The notes under the pieces: model-generated | What the model was told of the DNA's origin: nothing | Seen by the model: the letters and a program-made list of their open reading frames with translations, nothing else | The model's database searches: none | Translations under genes and position numbers: made by a program | NCBI GenBank assembly: GCA_014529385.2 | Contig: CM043962.1 | Coordinates: 85,622,180-85,682,179, forward strand | Length of the DNA: 60,000 nt | Source: Adiantum capillus-veneris | Taxonomy: Eukaryota > Streptophyta > Polypodiopsida > Polypodiales > Pteridaceae | Direction: 5' to 3' | Shown: piece after piece, positions 45,508 to 55,732 of the stretch | Position numbering within the stretch: position 1 is the first letter of the stretch | Layout of the letters: every line of letters starts with the position of its first letter

Positions 45508-46862
45508 CTGTAAAAACATATAAGAATGCATGTTAGTATGTAATGATCCATAATTAAACGTGTTTCATCAACAATAAGAAGTGGTTGAAATGATTTCTGC
45601 ACCATTCTTAGTGGTACTGCAAAATTTTTAAGTGGTGGTGTACCACTAAATGGTTCTCAACCACTTAAAACTGGTTAGGTAACACTAAAAAGTCCTGCTA
45701 CACCACTATTTTCTAGTGATATATCCCCTTTTGGTGTTTCTTCACCACTTTAAAGTGGTGCTCCAGCACATAAAAGTGGGCTGAACCACTTTCAGTTGTG
45801 CTACACCGATGTGAATTGTTGTACACAACTTAAAACTGGTGCTACACTCCTAAAAAGTGGTTCTACACCAATAGAATGTGGTATCTCCTTGTAAAGCTTC
45901 ATCACTTAAAAGCACTTAACCACCACTTTTAGCAAAGATGCAGAACTAACGATTATTGCACTTTTGTAAAGCATCACTAAAAAGTGGTTCTACAGCACAG
46001 AAAGTGGTTGACCATCACGCAGCACCACTTAAATGTGATTTGAACCACAAAAAGTGGTGACCACCACTTTATTGGTGTTTACCACTTTATACCAAATAAC
46101 GTTCAGGTTAAGAAGCACCAATTTTCAGTTGTCCTACACACTTTTAAGGTACCGAATAACGTTCTAGTTAAGAAGCACCACTTTATAGTGATGTTCACCA
46201 CTTTATAGTGGTCTTCACCACTATAAACACCACTTAAATGTGATTTGAACCACAAAAAGTGGTGAGCACCACTTTATTGGTGTTTACCACTTTAAACCAA
46301 ATAACGTTCAGGTTAAAAAGCACCACTTTTCAATGGTTTTATACACTTTTAAGATACCGAAGAACGTTCTAGTTAAGAAGCACCACTTTATAGTTGTGTT
46401 TACCACTAGAAAGTGGTGCTTCTTAACTAGAACGTTATTCGGTACCTTAAAAGTGTGTAAAACCACTGAAAAGTGGTGCACCATCGTGATGCTTCGCTTA
46501 AAAGTGATTCTTCACCACAAAACAGTTAGGGTTTTCCACTGGAAAGTGATGCACCCATTGTATCACCAATTTTTACTAAAACCTTACCTCTTTTTAGTGC
46601 TGCCCAACACTTTAAAGTGGTCCAGTATCACTTTTAAGAGATGGTGCACCATAGCAGCATAACTATGCAGTGATGCAACCATGGTTTCTGCCCAACTTTA
46701 AAGGGTGCTGCAGGTGCACCACTTCAACACAGCCTATCAGTGGTGCTGTACCCATAAAAAGTGGGGTTCACCCACTTGATATTTACTAGTGGTGTGCACA
46801 CTACTTTTTCCTAATAAAGCAACACTTTAATTGAATCCATGGGGGAAATACCTGCATCTAAC
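45508..46862 (-). repeat. Second AAGTGGT/ACCACTT repeat block (intron)
   Basis: 1.36 kb packed with ACCACTTT, AAAGTGGTG and CACCACT motifs, plus larger repeats: GTTCAGGTTAAGAAGCACCA-type blocks recur near 46100, 46160, 46305 and 46366. The borders fit a minus-strand intron. Base content and motifs match the intron at 37191-39505, so both were probably shaped by one process. Confidence 0.7.
46321..46478. repeat. Large hairpin, 69-bp arms
   Basis: 46321-46389 is the near-perfect inverse of 46410-46478, separated by 20 bp. The arms include CACCACTT, ACACTTTTAAG, GAACGTTCTAG and AGAAGCACCACTTT. Transcripts of either strand would fold into a long stem. Confidence 0.85.
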
Positions 46863-47092
46863 CTGCTGAACATTTTGCTTCTTAGGTGTACCCTTGGGAG
46901 ACTCGGAAGTTCTTTTTGTAGCATGCATGTGCAAAAAATTCAAGAAATTTTACAAGACATAAAACCAATTTTAGAAATGCATGCATGATGCATCTAACCT
47001 GTTTTGATAGGCGACTCCTGCGTAGAGCTCTTTCCCTTCCTAGGTGTACCCTTGTCAGAGTCTGAAGGTCCTTTTGTAGCCTGGTTCTTCAT

Positions 47093-48010
47093 CCTGAAAA
47101 AATCACAAATGCCACATAGATACAAGATCAATAGTTAAATGCATTCATGCTTGAACCTGCATGATGCATTCGTATAAGCATGCACACACAGTTGATAAAA
47201 TCTGCATGATGCATTCTTATAAATCATTCACAAGGGTGATCAATTAGATGTGCACAATGCATATACATTCCAGAAATAAATTCTAAACTTACACATGCAT
47301 CATTAATAGTTACAATCCATGATTATCTTGCCACCCAACAGAGGGCAGACCATATCGCTAGGGGTTGAACCTGGGTCCTTACGCACCCACCCATTCACTT
47401 TAACCACTAGGCCAAGCCCCCTTTGGTTATCTTGCCACACATTCAGAGACAAGCATACAGTGCTTCTACATCTGCATGAAGCATGTTAAAACATGGATCA
47501 ATGCTACCGGGAAATGCTACCTAGGAAAACCAGCCACATTCGAATTCAACCAACATTCGAGATAGAATGCTTCAAGCTACATGATGACACATACCTATTG
47601 CTGCCTGCAGGGGATTTTTACTGAAGTTGATGACCAGCCCAGCAAAAAGTACTCCTCTTGAATTTGCTTGTTGTTGTTGTGATGTTGCTGCTTGTTGATT
47701 CGGCTAGCAGAGAAACGCAAAGGAGGGAGGAAAGTGGGAATCAGAAACCTGAATGGCGCTGGCGAGACAGAGAGAGGGGGGAGAAACAAGCGAGATAGAG
47801 TGGGAGGGATGACACTCGAGAGAATATTTGCATTAAGTGCTTGAACGTACCTTGAGGTGATCATTAATGAGTAAGCGCTTTCACTTAGTACACATCAACT
47901 TTTAACCCTTTTTTTCCATAAATTTTGAATTTAATCCCACTGTTTCAAACGCCTAAACCACCCATTTTCTCAACCCCAAAAACCATATACTATATAGTGG
48001 CAAAAGCGGT
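47093..48010 (-). other. 5' region of the minus-strand cargo gene
   Basis: Apart from the SINE, this 0.9 kb holds a CT/GA-rich stretch at about 47700-47820 (GAGAGAGGGGGGAG on plus, pyrimidine-rich in the minus transcript). It mirrors the (CT)n leader at the other end of the element. An 89-codon frame at 47864-47595 (Pro/Ser/Leu then His/Asn/Gln) is probably leader sequence rather than protein. The promoter was not identified. Confidence 0.45.
47335..47426 (-). mobile_element. tRNA-derived SINE, 92 bp, 12-bp target duplication
   Basis: On minus, it contains a Pol III A box TGGCCTAGTGG (47414-47404) and B box GGTTCAACCCC (47371-47361) at tRNA-like spacing. TTATCTTGCCAC flanks it at 47323-47334 and 47427-47438, the kind of duplication left by LINE machinery. 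It lacks a tRNA acceptor stem and is short, with no clear A-tail, so it is a SINE or a 3'-truncated one, not a tRNA gene. Confidence 0.8.
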
Positions 48011-48032
48011 CCACCTATACATGCTTTCACCC
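48011..48032 (-). repeat. Right terminal inverted repeat of the 12.2 kb transposon
   Basis: It reads CCACCTATAC then ATGCTTTCACCC on plus, the exact inverse of 35810-35831. CACC follows and is the duplicated target. Confidence 0.95.
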
Positions 48033-48160
48033 CACCATCGTACCATGAAATGAACATAATGAAAAAAGTTACTATTTTTAGAAGTTTTCCGAATACTATC
48101 AGTGCCATGATGTTTAGAATGTTATAAAGCTTCAAAATGTGAATTAAAATAGTTTTTGTG

Positions 48161-48470
48161 CAAAATTTCCAAAAATGGTAAGTTTTTGGTCACCCGACCC
48201 GTCTAGTTTTGATCGTCTCGAAAAACTACACACGTACCCCGAATTTGAAAAAAATGCATTTTCGGACCCCGAGGGCTGCTAAATATGGCAGGTACTCGGA
48301 CCATTACGCCTTAGCAAAATTTCCAAAAATGGTAAGTTTTTGGTCGCCCGACCCGTCTAGTTTTGACCGTCTCGAAAAACTGCACCCGTACCCCGAATTT
48401 GAAAAAAATGCATTTTTGGACCCCGAGGGCTGCTAAATATGGTAGGTAATCGGACCTGTACGCTTTAGTT
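48161..48470. repeat. 154-bp tandem duplication in LTR A2
   Basis: CAAAATTTCCAAAAATGGTA starts both units, at 48161 and 48315. Both contain CCCGACCCGTCTAG and the GGGCTGCTAAATATGG block. A1 and A3 have a single copy. Confidence 0.9.
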
Positions 48471-48878
48471 AGGTCTTGGTATAGCAATTTTCGACATCAA
48501 ATTCCGACTCGTATGACCCGTTTTAGCCTAAAACCAAATTTTCCAAAAATTGTCCGGGGAAGCACCGGGGCTCGAGGCTATGCGGGAGCAGGTTCCAGGC
48601 CACTCTGAGCCAGCTTTACAAGCTAGGGGGCGCCCTCTTGCCTTGTGGGAGTTGTAGGGAAGTTTCCAAGCTAGAGAGTGGGTGTGAGAGCCAGTTAAGC
48701 TGACCAACTGGACACTTGGTGGGTAGGCAACTAGACTTGCCAATGCATTAACTGAGTGCTCACTCAGATGCTTATAGCAACCCAGATCGATTTTCAGCCT
48801 TGAGGAGCCTATTTAAAGGTGTGCTCACTCACTCACACACACACACACACACACATGCTCACACACACCCAGTACACA

Positions 48879-48909
<31 letters not shown>

Positions 48910-49753
48910 GCCTACACACACCTTGGGGAGCTGCTGCCGACACACACACAGTTTTTGAAGGAGAAGCAAGAAGGGAGGTGTTGCCAAAATTCTCATCATG
49001 AGGATTCATTTGGATCAAAAAAATCAAGAGGATTCTCAGCCCTAATCACGGTAATTCATCGTTTAATTCCTTCTCTTCTTAATTCTCTTCATTATTCTCC
49101 AAATTCCTCGTCTACTATGCTTAATTCTAGCTATAATTCCCAATAGCTGCTCTCTAATTTACATAGTTATATTCCATTACATAATCATCATCCAATTAGC
49201 TAATTTATGCAGCCATTCATCACTCTTAATCAATGATTAATACATGATTAGGAGAGATTTCCCTATCTAGGCAGCATAGTAATTAATTGTCAGCCACCAG
49301 TAACAATGTAGATTTGATGAAATTCATTCGTTTACCACTCAATAGTGTTGTAATTAAATTAGATTCAATTTTCTCACACATTAAGATGTGATTAAGGTAA
49401 AATTAATCCTTCATTAGGCCACTAAGAAGAAAATTTCCTAACACCTATGCATGCGGTAACTCTGCATCTTTCTTATTGCACTAGTAAAGTGATTGAGCTG
49501 TTTAATTCATCTCTCTTGTAAATTAAGTAGTAAAATTCTGAAATTCCTTAATCATATGAGCCAAGTAATTAACTTTAGAGCCGGTTCCCATAGGATAAGT
49601 AAAGTATGATCCATAAAGATTACTAGGTCTTGAAGGAAAAATCTACCCCTCTTGCATAAGGAGGATTGAACAATGATTCTAATCTACCATTTGGATTGTT
49701 ATGATGCTCTCGGAATTTAGTTCTTTTCTTCAAGTTTAAGTAGTGAGTATAAA

Positions 49754-49894
49754 ATGGCCCCGGTTAAGAGAACTCGCTTCGGTGGTGCTCACGATCGCGA
49801 AGCGGGAACGAGCAATGTGAATGGAAAGGGAAAAGCTCCCATGGACGAACAAGCACCGGCCATCTCACGAGCCATTGACGAAGAAATGGAAGAG
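49754..49894 (+). CDS. LTR-encoded leader exon, copy A2
   Basis: The same 141-nt frame as in A1, from ATG to GAG|GTAGGT. It starts MAPVKRTRFGGAHDREAGTS and ends AIDEEMEE. Differences from A1 are substitutions only, several synonymous, with no indel. It is the most intact copy: ATG and donor are both present. It lies in a solo LTR, so it has no downstream exon here. Confidence 0.5.
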
Positions 49895-49934
49895 GTAGGT
49901 CACAATTTTATTCAGTTGTTTAATTAACATTACA

Positions 49935-50222
49935 GGGTGAAAGCATGCTAACCTGTCGCGCTTTTTGTGCTAGTTAGCAGTTTCAAGTTAGCACATCTTT
50001 GAAAAGTTGGGCGTCTGGTAAATTTTTTACAAATAATATCAAAAAATTTCGGAGGTTGTACATTTGGATTCCTTGTTTCAAGTGCTTTCTATTGATATAT
50101 CATATGTCATAGATCTTAGAGATGTAGTTCAAGTTATTGTACTAGTTAGCATATGTCAAAATTGTGTTAGCTAGCATTGTCCAGGATATGAAAAAGCATG
50201 ACAAGTTAACATGCTTTCACCC
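49935..50222. mobile_element. 288-bp MITE related to the 12.2 kb transposon
   Basis: Its ends are inverted repeats of about 31 bp, starting GGGTGAAAGCATG, the same 13 bases as the large element. TGCA flanks it on the right, and TACA (one change) on the left; LTR A1 and A3 show the uninterrupted site (AACATTGCA in A1). It has no coding capacity. Shared ends and 4-bp duplication indicate mobilisation by the same kind of transposase. It interrupts LTR A2 about 40 bp after the leader exon's donor site. Confidence 0.85.
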
Positions 50223-51263
50223 TGCACACGTTTAGCTAGGAAAGAACATATCCCCAAACATGTTGAAGAAATCCGACGGAAATCTCGGCATTTGAACTCA
50301 TTGTACATTTAAGTTTAAAGTAGGAAGGAAATGATTGATGGATATACTGCTTGCAATAGGAAAGAATGTCTGCTAGGGAAAATTTAGCTCGACATGTTCA
50401 TTCTATTTCCAATGTTGAATTAGTCCTGATCCCCCTACTCATCACAGGGGGCAGAGTTCCTCGTTAAGGGATTTTGAATCCACGACTTTCTTTCTATGCG
50501 GTGGATACCCACGACTTGCTTTCTATGCGGTGGGAACCTACGTCTTGCTTTCTATGCGGTGGGAGTGTCTATGTCGTGCTTTCTATGCGGTGGACATACC
50601 TAGTTGTATGGGCAGCTAGGCGACAACGGGAGGAGTAAACTCTCGCTGGAGGGGGGATGTTGTACCTCCAGAACATTGTAATTGAATAAGTTTGAGTAGA
50701 ATTTTTACTAGAATATTGTCTTGGTGCCGCTTTACAATACTGGTTGAAGGGCTGTCTTAATGAACATTGTGATTCGGAATTTAATCAAGGAATGTTTATG
50801 TTGAACAACCATTGTGGTAGTAATTAGGACACACAAGGAAGTGTGAGTGTGGGGGTGGAAAGTGGGGGCTTTTCTCAGGTTGCCAATGCCTATGAGAAGG
50901 GTGGTCCCGATTGGTCGCGAACTCTCTATCCACATAGTGTTTAAATCGACACTAGTGATACTCATTGCCCCTAGAGCGGCGAAGTCTCAAGTGTACGTGC
51001 CTCTGAAACATGGGGAAAAAGGCACTCGGGATTTCTCTTCTCTTGGAAGGTGGGACTTAGGATCGCTAGATAGGTTAAGTACGCTTCCCCTGCGAGGTGG
51101 AGCTAGATCTCATTGCTAGTAGGCTCAAACTCGACTCACTTCGTGATGAGATATCGTCCGCTAGTTGAACCCTAAACCACTTTGTTGCTCTTGCTATAGA
51201 TCTAGTGGCCAGCAAGTTCACCATCAGATCCGCCATTTGATACGGCGGGGTGGGGACCTCACA

Positions 51264-52393
51264 GATACAGCATGTCAAGTTATGAAATTTATCTTGAAAC
51301 AACAAAGAGTGCTCGATTTGTATAGGATGTGCATGTGAGTGATGTTGAAACTTCCTGCTGAAACTCGGTTCTACACACACTTTTATACCTTGGAATCACT
51401 TCTCCGTAATAAATGTGCTGTGATTGACACATTCAATTGCGCGGCCTTTGATGAATGGCAGCTTGAGCAGAAAGAAAAAGTGAAAGATAAAATTACATTT
51501 CTATGTGGCAATGTAAACAAGGCTACTTGGTGGAGGAGTGTAATGGATTCATACCATGTAATGATGCCCATTATGTTCATGATTCGCAATCTTGATCAAA
51601 GGACGCCAAACTTGGGCAAGTGTGGATGACATGGTGGTCAGTCCAACAGAGTCTTGAAAATCTCGAAGAGCTGAAAGAGTTTGTAGTAGAGGAGTGGCGA
51701 TTACCATTATCTGGCAAACAACAAAAAAATTTGGCTAAGTATTTTCATGCAAGGTGGAAGAGCGTTCATAGTCCACTCCATAGTGTTGCTTACATGCTTG
51801 ATCCATAGTATTGGAATTTAGATCTGATGTCCAATATAGAGGTGGTAAGCAATTTCTATCACATGGTCAACAGGTTCTACTCCAACTTTCAAGACCGAAT
51901 TGATTGCATCAAAGAAATGAGTGCATTTAGATTAACAGAAGGTCCTTTTGCAAATGATTTTGTACAGGTAATGACAAAAGAGCAACCTGCATGGAAGTGG
52001 TGGATGATGAATGGTGGAGAGCATTACTCTACCTTACGTCCCCTTGCAATGAAAGTACTCGCACAATGTGCAGCAAACTCAAGTTCAGAGAGAAACTGGA
52101 GTATGTACAAGTATGTTCTCAGCACTATTCGCAACAGACTATTGGCAGACAGATCAAAAAAATTAATGTATATGTTTTGCAACGAAAAGATACTGAATCA
52201 CATCAAAAGTGCTGGCTACGAGGAAAAAATGCCAACCTGGTTGTATGATTGTCAAAACAAAGATGAAGAAGAGTTCAATGTTGGTGTATCTCAATGCACT
52301 ATAGACGAAATAGAAGAGAATTTGATAATAGATGCGGAGGCTGAATTACAAGAAGAACCACAACACTCAGACTTAGAACCAGATAAAAAGTGA
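51264..52393 (+). pseudogene. hAT transposase, C-terminal part
   Basis: The frame continues from 35776 through GATAC (ACQVMKFILKQQRVLDLYR). It then has LPAETRFYTHFYTLESLLRN, typical of the hAT core, and the C-terminal dimerisation domain LAMKVLAQCAANSSSERNWS with RNRLLADRSKKLMYMFCNEK. The Glu of SERNWS is the expected third catalytic residue. Faults: TGA near 51338, a frameshift near 51620 and a stop near 51806. An acidic tail ends at 52393. The minus-strand RING-like ORF ends 127 bp farther on. Confidence 0.85.
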
Positions 52394-52520
52394 ATAGATT
52401 CAATATAGCTTGAGAGTAGAAAGAGTAAATGTTAAAAACCATTGTAAAAGACCTTGTATTCAAATGTGTTTTGAGTAATTACAATGCTTCATATTTGCGA
52501 TAGTACATAGTTTGTCGATC

Positions 52521-52838
52521 TCAATTGTGTTGCCTTGAAGCAGCATCATCATCATCAATTAGATTTCTAATTGTGCTAGGGGCATCTTGGTGGGCTTGCT
52601 TCAATTTATACTCGTTTTCCATGCCAAACATAATATATATTCCTTGTGGAATATCCTGTGAGCAGATTGTGCAAAGAGAACTATTTTGCATTAAACGAAT
52701 AAGACAAACTAAATGATAATAATGACCACATGTCAATGTATAATATCCACTCCATCCATAAAAATTCTTGTAGAAAATTGGACATTGGGAATATGAGAAT
52801 GCATCTGAACTCAACAAGGGGACCAAATCTGGATGCAT
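52521..52838 (-). pseudogene. RING-like zinc finger ORF in the hAT region
   Basis: 105 codons. SQCPIFYKNFYGWSGYYTLT is followed by CGHYYHLVC and SSLCTICSQDIP. This fits RING-H2 spacing (C-x-H-x2-H-x2-C, then C-x2-C), but the second Cys of the usual CPxC is Phe. RING domains usually recruit E2 enzymes for ubiquitin transfer. It is tail to tail with the transposase and probably the last exon of a longer minus gene that includes 52944-53566. Confidence 0.5.
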
Positions 52839-52943
52839 GACAAGATGGCTGATGTGTGTCCCTTATACAAGTGTTGGATTTACTCGCTCTGTCAGATTTT
52901 GAACGTCTTGGCTTACGCGGTAAATGTTTTTCTCCATCCGGAC

Positions 52944-53566
52944 TTATGAGGGTTGGGGTGTCTGGGTGTCTATAGAAAGCCGTGTTATTTCTACATCTTT
53001 CTTTGTCAATTGTGTAGTGTAAATATCCTTCTCTCTCTTTAACTGTAGGTCGGAGCCTTCCACTATCAATGCCAGCTCATGTAGGGTGAAAGTGACACAA
53101 CTCTCCCTTAAATCATGAGTGGCAACAATTGTCTCCTTTGACGAGAAGTCTATTGGTCTATGTTGCACAAAGTGAACATATAACATTTTTGCAAAATATA
53201 GCGCACAACCTGCATTGTGCAAGAGATGGCCATAAACCTCCAAATAAATCCTCTCAGCATTTTCTTTGATCGCATCATGGTTGCACTTTGAAACCTTCCA
53301 CCTTACTTTCTTGATCTCTGCGTCCTCACATGGCCATATTGTCTTGATCATGTCCTTTGTCACTTCTTTATTGATGTCTTTTCATTGCATGTGGTTTGGA
53401 TTTGCCCATTTTGAGAGTCGTCGAGCAGTACATGTTGCTTGTTGTGCCGACATGCCGTGTGCCAGAGACTTCATGCGCTGAAATGCATTAACAGCCGCTT
53501 GTTGCTGATTATCGGGCAGTGATTGGGTGCCAATATCTTGTTCTTCATCGGCTATTTTATCTTAGA
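52944..53566 (-). pseudogene. Unknown helical ORF in the hAT region
   Basis: One frame with a TGA at about 53380. The upstream part has QQQAAVNAFQRMKSLAHGMS and QATCTARRLSKWANPNHMQ. The downstream part (from 53363) has MTKDMIKTIWPCEDAEIKKV, HLLHNAGCALYFAKMLYVHF and a charged helical end (LKREKDIYTTQLTKKDVEIT). No family recognised. It lies between kinase-like and RING-like sequence on the same strand, so one modular protein is possible. Confidence 0.4.
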
Positions 53567-54040
53567 GTTGCAATCAAAAGATAGACAAATATTCAATATC
53601 ATTGGCAAATATATATTCTCACGATTCAACAATCTCACAGATGTAGGATATAGCAACTTCTCGTTCACTACAAAAGACCGCGGAATCCACTAAATCAAAC
53701 CACAACAAATGCAACTAATTGAACCACAAGGCAAATTTGAAATACTGACAGTTAAATGACAAATTTGAAATGACTAAAGATAATTGACTCAATTAGGTGA
53801 ACCACTTCAAACCAGATAATACACTTCAATAAAAAATAGAATACCCTGGACAACACATATGTATATCATAGAAATGTTTAAATCGGATAAAATGATGGTG
53901 CAAGTTTAACAAGGGGACGTTGGACAGGGTAAGGGTCTGTCTTTAAATGTTCTTTGAAAAATATCAACATGTCGGAATCATTTCTTCTTGTTCCCGCTCT
54001 TTTAACTTCATCCAACAATCTACTTTAATTTGAATAGCCC
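53567..54040. other. Interval between the unknown ORF and kinase-like sequence
   Basis: 474 bp, AT-rich, no convincing ORF or repeat; it could be an intron of the minus-strand gene. Confidence 0.4.
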
Positions 54041-55032
54041 TCATAACATCTTTGTCCGGGTGGTGAAAAACTTCTTCTGGAAAATAAATTTTTTTGGCTG
54101 GACTCCAAAAATCTTCCAGCATGTCGAATAGCTAGCCCAATGCATAAATGTCACTCGCTTTTGTGTATGCATCTGTGCACCGTGGATTGTATAGTTCAGG
54201 AGCAATCCACGGTCGCTTAGCCATCTCGGCATTCCTTGCTCTCTGTGCATCCAAAACTGTAGAGTCCGACTGTGTGCTTGAATGAAGATAATTAATTGTT
54301 GCGCGCTTAGCTGGTGTTCTCAGTATCATACCCCAATCAATGATGTCGATGCGGGGTCTATTGGCGCAAGTAAAAGTCCAACATTATGTTGAATGGGTGC
54401 AGGTCACTATGCACTATACCGGCCGAGTGGGCAGCCGCAACGCCGTCGATTAAGGCATGACAACTGGCTGGCATTTGCTCAATCACTACTTTGATCCGCA
54501 CCATGTCTATCTCTTGTACAAGAAGATTTGCTACAGACAATGACCTCCAGCAGTGTTGTAGCCTGTGCATGTGTCGTATGAACAATCCATGAGTGAATGG
54601 TAAGCGGCACAACAAGTCGCCCACGGTACCCCCATTGTAGTATGGGAATATTGTGATCCAAGGAGCTTTGGTAGTAAACCCAATGCACCTTACAATGGAG
54701 GGGTGAAGTGTTTGCATTCCTTGCTTTGTCTGAAAGCTGTCAAATTTTGCCTCACTCCCTCCCTTGTAACATTTTTCCACATATGTAATGTGGTCTGGAA
54801 AAAAAGAGATGCCTTTGATGGTGTACAATGTGCACACACCGAAGGAGCCTGCTCCAATCCTCATACCCTCTACCAAGGCTTCCTGAGGGATGCCGACAAG
54901 ATGAGTGCATTTTGCATTCAAAGCCGTGCTCCCAAAGCTTCTTGCGCATCTTGGGCCATATTCAATCTCTTGCGTAAGGCTGCTTGGTCCTACGTATTCA
55001 CATGATTCATCTTTACCTTCTGTTCTTCCCAC
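54041..55032 (-). pseudogene. Protein kinase domain, degenerate
   Basis: The first frame (55032-54358) has the glycine loop RIGAGSFGVCTLY, a likely lysine segment (TYVEKCYKGG), LHPSIVRCIGFTTKAPWITI, and the catalytic loop GIVHSDLHPFNIML, where the usual HRD is HSD but the Asp and Asn remain. After a one-base frameshift near 54350, the second frame has IDIIDWGMI (DFG changed to DWG), RPWIAPELY (APE motif) and KASDIYALG, then TAG. Legible sequence continues after the stop (LFDMLEDFWSPAKKIYFPEE). Upstream sequence in another frame (QYESMLQRLKGRYPTYLRHV) looks coiled coil. It would phosphorylate Ser/Thr if restored; here it is broken. Confidence 0.7.
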
Positions 55033-55170
55033 AATTTATCCCAGAGCTTTAGTTTTACATGTCGTAGGTAGGTGGGATATCTTCCTTTAAGTCTCTGCAA
55101 CATACTTTCATATTGTCCAACATTATCCTAACCTTGTGGTGGGGGTCAAATTCTCAAATCCCTACTGGAA

Positions 55171-55432
55171 TCAACAACTCATATTGGCCTTCAAGTCGCA
55201 ACCTGCACTTTGTGTTCTCTCATATAGCACTAGTGAGGTCTTTGATGAAGACATCGCTTTCACTAATCTGTTGTATGTGATCATCTGCACATGATGAGAT
55301 TGCCAAAATACATTCTTTATAAATGGCACGCATAATACTTTTCTTTTGATCTGGTGTCTTATTTGCAATGGACAATAAAAAACAGCATATCAAATACAAA
55401 TTCATGGTTGCAAATGACACTAACACTCTCAC
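55171..55432 (-). pseudogene. Possible N-terminal ORF of the kinase-like gene
   Basis: Overlapping minus frames of 65 and 70 codons. One contains ANKTPDQKKSIMRAIYKECI and LAISSCADDHIQQISESDVF, which reads like helical protein sequence. It is upstream of the kinase frame, same strand. Weak support. Confidence 0.3.
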
Positions 55433-55732
55433 ACTATTTCAGGCAAACCTTTAACCACCACTTGAAGACTTTAAGAAATGTGCAAGGAAATATTGATAAA
55501 AATTGAAAACAATCTTCACTTAAAATTGCAATTTGTTACACGTGTAAAATGCAGATCAAACAAGTGGTTTATAAGAACTTAATTCAGATCAAATAATACA
55601 TGTTAACAGTCTGGCACATTTCAATATATATTGAATTTTTAACTTATATTTTTCTCCATGCCCACATACTAATTCAAACAAAGCACATACCAACTTAAAA
55701 ACTTCAAAAAAAATTAAAACATTGGAAGTATA

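Larger units (their letters stand above)
43173..47092 (-). pseudogene. Multi-exon cargo gene with RING-like finger and basic tail
   Basis: Probable exons on minus: 47092-46999 (MKNQATKGPSDSDKGTPRKG), 46911-46863, 45507-44519, 44292-43926, then 43837 onward and 43709-43173. Intron borders follow GT...AG, and a long intron (46862-45508) is made of CCACTT repeats. The 45507-44519 exon has FTKEDFHTEYGLCLVGQDP, DEEWLSVWIYKRHQKEK, then a coiled coil, broken by TGA 45374, TAA 44939 and TAG 44735. The next exon has a RING-like finger: CVACG, then RCQHPYHPLC (C-x-H-x2-H-x2-C), then a Cys-containing end. The last part is charged with KKKAKVASETPETTPRGKK, a likely nuclear signal. Function unknown; a nuclear or ubiquitin-related role is only suggested. 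Confidence 0.5.
35810..48032. mobile_element. 12.2 kb DNA transposon with 22-bp TIRs and 4-bp duplication (Sola-like?)
   Basis: The termini are perfect 22-bp inverted repeats (GGGTGAAAGCATG plus TATAGGTGG). CACC is duplicated at 35806-35809 and 48033-48036, and the LTR A1 sequence GAGCACCATTGTACC gives the empty site. Contents: a CT-rich leader; a plus-strand transposase gene with a 2.3 kb intron; a non-coding centre; and, tail to tail, minus-strand sequences for an FCP1-like domain and a RING-like/coiled-coil protein starting near the right end. The 4-bp duplication excludes hAT (8), Mutator (9), PIF/Harbinger (3) and mariner (TA). Sola and Academ types make about 4-bp duplications; Sola-like is my tentative placement. 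Confidence 0.85.
35777..51263 (+). repeat. Solo LTR A2 with two DNA-transposon insertions
   Basis: It starts TTTAAGGTCTCCGACCC (TGTAAGGTC in other copies) and ends ACCTCACA. GATAC flanks it at 35772-35776 and 51264-51268, and the hAT reading frame continues across, so it is a solo LTR from a complete insertion. Removing the 12.2 kb transposon (35810-48032), the 288-bp MITE (49935-50222) and one duplication copy of each leaves about 2,968 bp. It exceeds A1 by about 240 bp, partly from a 154-bp tandem duplication at 48161-48470. Its TATA box is at 48810-48817 and its leader exon at 49754-49894. Confidence 0.9.

Noticed and set aside
47335-47426. A genuine tRNA gene on minus
   Set aside because: A and B boxes are present but there is no acceptor stem pairing, and a 12-bp target duplication flanks it.
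35810-48032. Classification as a CACTA or hAT element
   Set aside because: Ends are GGGTG rather than CACTA, and the duplication is 4 bp rather than 3 or 8.
48819-49027. Thr/His and Cys/Val repeat ORFs, also 58654-58845
   Set aside because: They translate (CA)n and (GT)n tracts in LTRs.
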